From the NCBI RefSeq assembly GCF_963576545.1, contig NC_083639.1:25682118-25746117 (forward strand): a stretch of 64,000 bases of DNA. The letters run 5' to 3'. This stretch comes from Limanda limanda. Lineage: Eukaryota > Chordata > Actinopteri > Pleuronectiformes > Pleuronectidae. Each line of letters starts with the position of its first letter. Positions within the stretch are counted from its first letter, which is position 1. The notes below the pieces were generated by a model. That model was not told the DNA's origin and made no database searches. It worked only from the letters and a program-made list of their open reading frames with translations. The position numbers and the translations under genes are program-made. Below are positions 59,116 to 64,000 of the stretch, in pieces.

Positions 59116-62100
59116 CAAATTATACCTCTGGTCTTTGGCTGGAAACCAAAAGGTGAAAAGGTTCAGGTGATGCGTTCAAAGACAGAATTCAGAGTCAGAG
59201 AGAAATAAAAAAAGAAAATGTATTAAATCATTAACAGAACAATGCTGCAGACCTACAATGTATAATGTAAATCGACTACATTCTTCATGAGTCAGTTACA
59301 AAGATCAAACTCATGTTTAAAGAGGTTTTATTTTAGCGTTAGCTTGTTAGAGACAATGTTCAGACGTGTAACATTAGAGTTCTGTACCAAGAGGAAACAG
59401 GTTGTTTATTTCAATACGGCTTTTGAGAATAATACTTTAGTTTTGAGGATAATTCTGGTTCATTCTTATTCTTATTATTAACATGAATAACATTTCAGTC
59501 ATGGTTATATTGAAGACACCAAAATGAGAATTATTTTCGACTGTAGCAACATGGTGAGGCTTTATGAAACGTAAGCGGTCACATGATCACACAGGTTAAA
59601 AACAAACCAACATTTTCAGATGGTCAAATTGAAGCAGCTCTCGTGTCATCGTACCTCATCAAACAGGAAAACATCGACCACAGTGAGTTTGTTGAACACT
59701 GAAAAATGAACCTTTTCTTAAAAAACAGTTTGTTCACTTGACAATTCATGTTTCTTATCTCCTCAGACCTTTCAATTTCATGTATTTATTTCATTTTGTT
59801 GTTTTGTTTGTTGGCTGCTTGCTAACTCTCCCCGCCTCTCGATGGGGTTCATGCTCTGATTAAATGTTCAAATAAATAAATAAACTGATGTTGTCACGAC
59901 TGATTCGGACGAGAAGCAAATCTACAGTAATAAGATATTTTGATAAACAACAATAACCTTTAACAGCACAGGAAAATTACAAACCTCGCCTCATGCAGGC
60001 TCATCCAAAAATATCAACACTGTCACAGTCCACTTTACAAAAGGGAATAAAGGTTTAATTAGCACAGTTCTAATTAGTAATACAGTACGTTCATTCATGA
60101 GCATTATATTCAGTGTATGGATGATACCTGCACATATATAATAGAAGCCAATGAAACGAAATGGTCAAAGTCCCTTAAAGGCAGAAATACATTGGAGATT
60201 AACTCTCAGTTGTTAGTGGATAAGTTAGTGAAACACATCTAATCTGTGGCAGAGGAGATAACGATCAGTTTCTCTGCTTGAGGTCGAACAAACAATCTCC
60301 ATAGTGACCATGAGGGTGCGGTGGTACCAGCGGCATTGAACCTGACATGAATTAGAGTATATATATTTATATATTTTGGACGTGACATTGAGATTTACAT
60401 TTAGATGACAGCATCTGAGGACGGTTCACATCATCGTATTTGTTTATTTTTTTTAACCATTTCCACTGAGAGCAGGACTTTTAAATGCCTTTTGAATTTC
60501 AGCGCCGAGGAGAAGAAGGAGAAGAAGAAGAAGAAAGGGGGGACGGACGTCAATGTGCCTCAGAGAAACGAATGAAATGTGAATTTTTAAGCTGCGTCTG
60601 TGATGGAGGGATGAGACGTGAATCCATGTGTGGAGAACGGGCTTCGTGGAGGAATGTGGGGAAGAGACTTTAACCTTTGAGCTCCTGAATCCACGAAGCC
60701 AAGTTGTAAAATGTGCCGGTTAAATATCATTCAATCAGTCATCAGTCCTTCTTTACAGCCCCCCCCTTCCTGATGTTACTGTAACTTATTCATGAACATC
60801 ACAATATCACACTAAGTACCACTCAGTGATTCTCGTACCCACTCAGATGAATTTACTACAGTTGTTGGGTAAAAACTGTGTAATTCACAAAATGTCATTA
60901 TTTTACATGATAAAAAAAAAGCAGAACCTGTACATGAATTTGTGTGTTTAGTTAAAAACACAAAGACTAATTTGTCTTTCAACCGATCTGAAGACTTTAT
61001 TAATAAAAACGGAGACGGGGGGTTTAACTCAACAGGGACGACTTGTTGTTGACGTGCGACTAGCGTCACGATCGGAAAATACTAATGTTTGTGTTAAACT
61101 CCGAATATTTGATGTGACTTAACATCTGTGCTCATTTCAGTACAGATGTGCTGGCCATTGTAAAACATCGACTTGAGTCAGAAAACGAATGTGCACGTTG
61201 GTTCGATTCCCTTCGTTGATCCGCTGCCAGTAGCAGCTCACATGATTCTCTCATCATTGGATAATATGGGTTTTGATGTGTGACTGCAGTTTCCTGCTAA
61301 TGGGAGTTGTGTATTAATAAGCACACATTTGCTTCATCAGGCTGACGGATGACACTGAATAATGAATCCGATGTCTGGCAGCTGCAGAAGATTATGGATC
61401 CTAGACATTTAAATTTTTTTTTTTTAGTAGACCTGTAACAACAGAATTATTCTATGGCGCAAAATGTAATAAGATGCGTCTTTTAGTTTTTGTCTGTACG
61501 AACATGCTGGTAAGTTCTTGTCCTTAACCCCAAAATTCATATATTTTTTTTGCAACAGAAGTTCTTCTTCATGAGCACATAATGAATGTTGAGACATTTC
61601 TTACTTTCACATTTTTCAGGGATGAGCACGCGGTGGGCGGAGCTAATAAAGTGATGCTCATGTGCTTTGTGATGCGGTGGTCGTCCCTCAGCTCTACACA
61701 GATGGGATCTCTCCCACAGGATCAGATCAAACACACGGAGCACGGCACATTCAAACCAAAGGCGGCCTCTCACAGGCCTGTGTCCATGGGCGCTCACACT
61801 GGAGTCAGAACCGAGATAAACGAGGCAGAGCCGCCGTTGACGAGGTTAAATGGCGGCGTGTCAATCCAAACGAAAGCAGGAGGAGGAGCCACGACCACAG
61901 GGAGCTGAGCTGTGGAGATGTGTGAAGCTGGAGAGGTCACGACGCTCAGTCCTGAACCTCCGTCGAACATCAGATGTTCTGATTCCACAGGTTTAATCAT
62001 ATGACTGTAACAATGGCAACACCTTCTCATTACACATCCAAATCCCTTGAAATGATGGAACAGGTAACTGGAGGCTAAGCTGGGTAGTGATCTATAAATA

Positions 62101-62132
62101 TACATCATCGTGCCACATATCTACATTTCATA
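59116..62132. other. Downstream flank of arhgef17, possible 3' UTR
   Basis: No other gene recognised. On the minus strand, ATTAAA at 61992-61997 (about 135 bp after the stop) and AATAAA at 60996-61001 are candidate poly(A) signals for arhgef17. I cannot choose between them. Confidence 0.35.
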
Positions 62133-62683
62133 TCACACCGTCAGTGGGAGCTGCCAGACCATTAGAATATTCTCTAAACCTTCCACATTTGTCCGAGTAC
62201 TTGCCGGCACTCCCTCCCTCAGCCGGCGGAAGCCCCTCCCTCCAGAGATCACCGCCGCCGAGATCACCCGGTCCCTGCGCCCCCCCTCCCGCTCACAGGG
62301 CCGGCCCCTGACCCACATCTCGGGGTCGTCGCTGAGCTCGTAGATGGAGCCGTCCTCCACGCTGTGCTCCAGAGACTCCAGGGACGAGTCGGACGCCTCG
62401 TCGCCCTGCGCCGTCAGCGGCCGGCCGGGCAGACCCGACGTGGAGCGCAGCCGGTACTGCAGCAGCACGCCACGCCCCTTGCCCCGCCCCTCTCCCTGGT
62501 AGGAGCCGGACTGCTGCAGGGATTCCTGGGAGGACGAGTCGCTGCGGTCCTCCCCCCCGCACGCCGAGTCCGGGCTGTCCCCCACCGAGTCCCTCTTCAG
62601 CAGCTCGGGGGACAGGGTGCTGGTGGTGGCGACCAGGAAGTCCACCGGGCCGCAGTGGGCGTTCAGCGAGATCGAGCCCTTTC
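62133..62683 (-). CDS. arhgef17: Rho guanine nucleotide exchange factor 17, terminal exon
   Basis: Last coding exon of ARHGEF17 (TEM4), a RhoA-family exchange factor linked to actin and cell-cell junctions. The catalytic DH-PH domains are encoded far upstream, outside the window. Here the frame starts after the acceptor TCTTTACAG (intron side 62684) and gives about 182 residues to the stop at 62133-62135. Recognised blocks, in order: SLNAHCGPVDFLVATTS, an acidic Ser-rich linker (SDSSSQESLQQSGS), LLQYRLRSTSGLPG, EDGSIYELSDDPEMWVR, RPCEREG, ISGGRGFRRL and the C-terminal VWQLPL. All have close counterparts in the human C-terminus as I recall it. The exon joins the preceding one in phase 1 (KIT-G-KGS). 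ARHGEF10 and ARHGEF10L share the upstream propeller region but not this tail. Confidence 0.92.
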
Positions 62684-62984
62684 CTGTAAAGACAGGAAGA
62701 GAGTATTCAAACGTTTCCCTCGGAGACGCGGCTCCTCCCCCGGCCGGAGGTCACCTCACTGACAGATACATCACTTAGAGGAGATAAGAATAGAATTCAA
62801 ATGACTGGAACCAAACCTCGGATCATAATGTTCCTCAATAGAGTTTCTAGAACTTTTATATTCCTGGATGTGAGAGTAAAGATGGCACCTCCAGTTTCAC
62901 TTGGTATAAAAAAAGAAAACTCCGCCGGGCAGGTTTTTAAATCACCCTGCATGAGAATATATATATATATATATATATATATAC

Positions 62985-63237
62985 TAGGGCTGGGCAAGTT
63001 AACTCGTTTCAATCGAGTTAACTCAAGTGATGAGTTAACTCGATTAATTATTTTATCTCGCATTAACTCAGGTTTGATTATTTATTGTTTTATTGTGAAA
63101 GTCAGGCTTTTATTTTGTGAAAGTCTGTTGCTGACTGCTGCAGAACAGGAAAAAAGAAAATAATTGGCGGATAAACAATCGAGTTAACTCATCACTTGAG
63201 TTAACTCGATTAAAACGAGTTAACTTGCCCAGCCCTA
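62985..63237. mobile_element. Palindromic hAT-type MITE, copy 2, in arhgef17 intron
   Basis: Starts TAGGGCTGGGCAAGTTAACT and ends with its near-exact complement (GCCCAGCCCTA). It is the same family as 14728-15018, in the opposite orientation. It inserted in a (TA)n tract, so the target duplication cannot be read uniquely. The 60-bp arms are close to perfect, so the transcript could form a long hairpin. Confidence 0.88.
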
Positions 63238-63469
63238 GTATATATCTATATCTATATATATATATATACAGTTTATGATTTGTGTGACACCTGCCTGGTA
63301 ATATCTGCACTGATTCCCAGAGCCACAAGAGAAATGTGAAGTGTGACCTCAGTAATGGGCCGAGCAGAGTCATTTTCTGTCATGAGAAAAAAAAACCTCT
63401 CGGCTCCTCTTTTGACCTCTGAAGAGGCTGTTCCGTCAGAGCCGCCCGCCCCCCTCCTCTGAGCCCTAC

Positions 63470-63592
63470 CTGTTATTTTGGGGATGCCCTCCAGTTTGGG
63501 AACAGGGAGAGTGATGATCAGGCCTTGGGCCGTGCCCACCCACAGCAGCCCCTGGCAAATCAGGAGGCTCGTGACTCGCATGTTCTTCGGAC
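63470..63592 (-). CDS. arhgef17: Rho guanine nucleotide exchange factor 17, penultimate exon
   Basis: A 123-bp exon with acceptor CCATCGCAG (intron side 63593) and donor ACAG|GTAGGG (63469). It encodes [20 protein letters not shown] followed by [20 protein letters not shown]. This is the end of the WD40-like beta-propeller region shared by ARHGEF10 and ARHGEF17; LLWVGT..G and PVP.LEGIPK.TG are the diagnostic strings. It is separated from the last exon by a 786-bp intron that holds the palindromic MITE and TA repeats. The next upstream exon is not in the window; L1-like sequence occupies the start of the following intron. Confidence 0.9.
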
Positions 63593-63666
63593 CTGCGATG
63601 GAAGAAAACAACAGAAAAACTCAAAACACATCATTATAGAAAGAAGTGTAGCTTAAAACTAAAACA

Positions 63667-64000
63667 GATTATGTTGTATTTTGGGAAAATGTAGTTAAAT
63701 GTTTATCACGGATGGTTAAGTGTAACATTCCTTTGACGTCAACAATCTGTATACTTGGAATATACCCCAAAGACTCCATTAGAACAACAAAGCATTCGAA
63801 GATGGTTGACTTTGGACTTCTCCATGCAAGGAGAGTGATTGCACTATATTGGAAAAACGTAGAACCACCATCACTGGCAATATGGAAGAAGGAGTTGATG
63901 ACTTGTCTTGCACTGGAGAGATTGACATACATTGTTAAAGGTAAACAGGAGGAGTTTGCTTGTATTTGGGAATCATTTATGTCATTTTTGACCAATGAAA
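63667..64000 (+). pseudogene. L1-like LINE ORF2 C-terminal fragment
   Basis: The + strand frame reads through motifs seen at the C-terminus of fish L1-type ORF2 proteins: LHARRVIALYWKNVEPPSL, AIWKKELMTCLALERLTYIV and FACIWESFMSFL. No reverse-transcriptase core is present in the window and the frame is still open at the right edge. The sequence sits in an arhgef17 intron, antisense to the gene. It is most likely a 5'-truncated retrotransposon copy; its 3' end lies beyond the window. Confidence 0.75.

Noticed and set aside
62293..62762. ORFs in other frames over the arhgef17 terminal exon
   Set aside because: Shadow frames of the GC-rich real exon. Only the frame ending VWQLPL matches the family.

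Overview
This window looks like nuclear DNA from a ray-finned fish, probably a teleost (inferred). Reasons: spliced vertebrate genes with one very short intron (123 bp), GT-AG splice signals, abundant simple-sequence arrays, and many dispersed repeats of kinds typical of teleosts (hAT-type MITEs, LINE 3' ends with short tandem tails, L1-like ORF2). It holds only two recognisable host genes, one at each end. About 60 kb between them has no coding sequence I can support.

Left end (284-2263, + strand): the last three exons of a class A GPCR of the ghrelin (GHSR)/motilin receptor group. The N-terminal exon lies outside the window. The TM5-TM6 intron is at the position known for GHSR, but an extra short intron sits in extracellular loop 1 and the usual loop-1 tryptophan motif is missing. 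A poly(A) signal follows.

Right end (62133-63592, - strand): the last two exons of arhgef17 (Rho guanine nucleotide exchange factor 17, TEM4), ending in the conserved C-terminus. Its last intron holds a palindromic MITE. The next intron upstream holds an L1-like reverse-transcriptase fragment in the opposite orientation, running off the window.

The middle is a repeat-built gene desert. (1) A SINE-like family is present at 1.1-1.4, 10.1-11.3 and 50.7-51.0 kb. The middle array was interrupted by an L2-type LINE end and contains an expanded GAT microsatellite. (2) hAT-type elements with 8-bp target duplications sit at 13.07-13.99 (with a solo LTR nested inside), 14.73-15.02, 20.01-20.56 (with a captured BED zinc finger), 28.62-29.19, 41.52-42.16 and 62.99-63.24 kb. 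(3) Long satellites and microsatellites occur at 16.6-17.6 (TG/GTAGTAGG), 18.4-18.6 (GATA), 21.8-22.4 (CTAT/CCAT), 25.65-26.5 (16-bp unit, open in all three forward frames) and 52.26-53.24 kb (GA-rich with higher-order marker blocks). (4) LINE 3' ends and LTR-like pairs are scattered throughout. (5) A dispersed repeat at 58.8-59.1 kb carries a perfect palindromic oestrogen response element overlapping a perfect DR1 site, plus a second run of nuclear-receptor half-sites.

I found no new multi-gene system. The most interesting signals are the nuclear-receptor sites in the 58.8 kb repeat, the nested LTR-in-hAT structure, the BED-carrying hAT derivative, the phase-shifting 16-bp minisatellite and the unusual GPCR gene structure.
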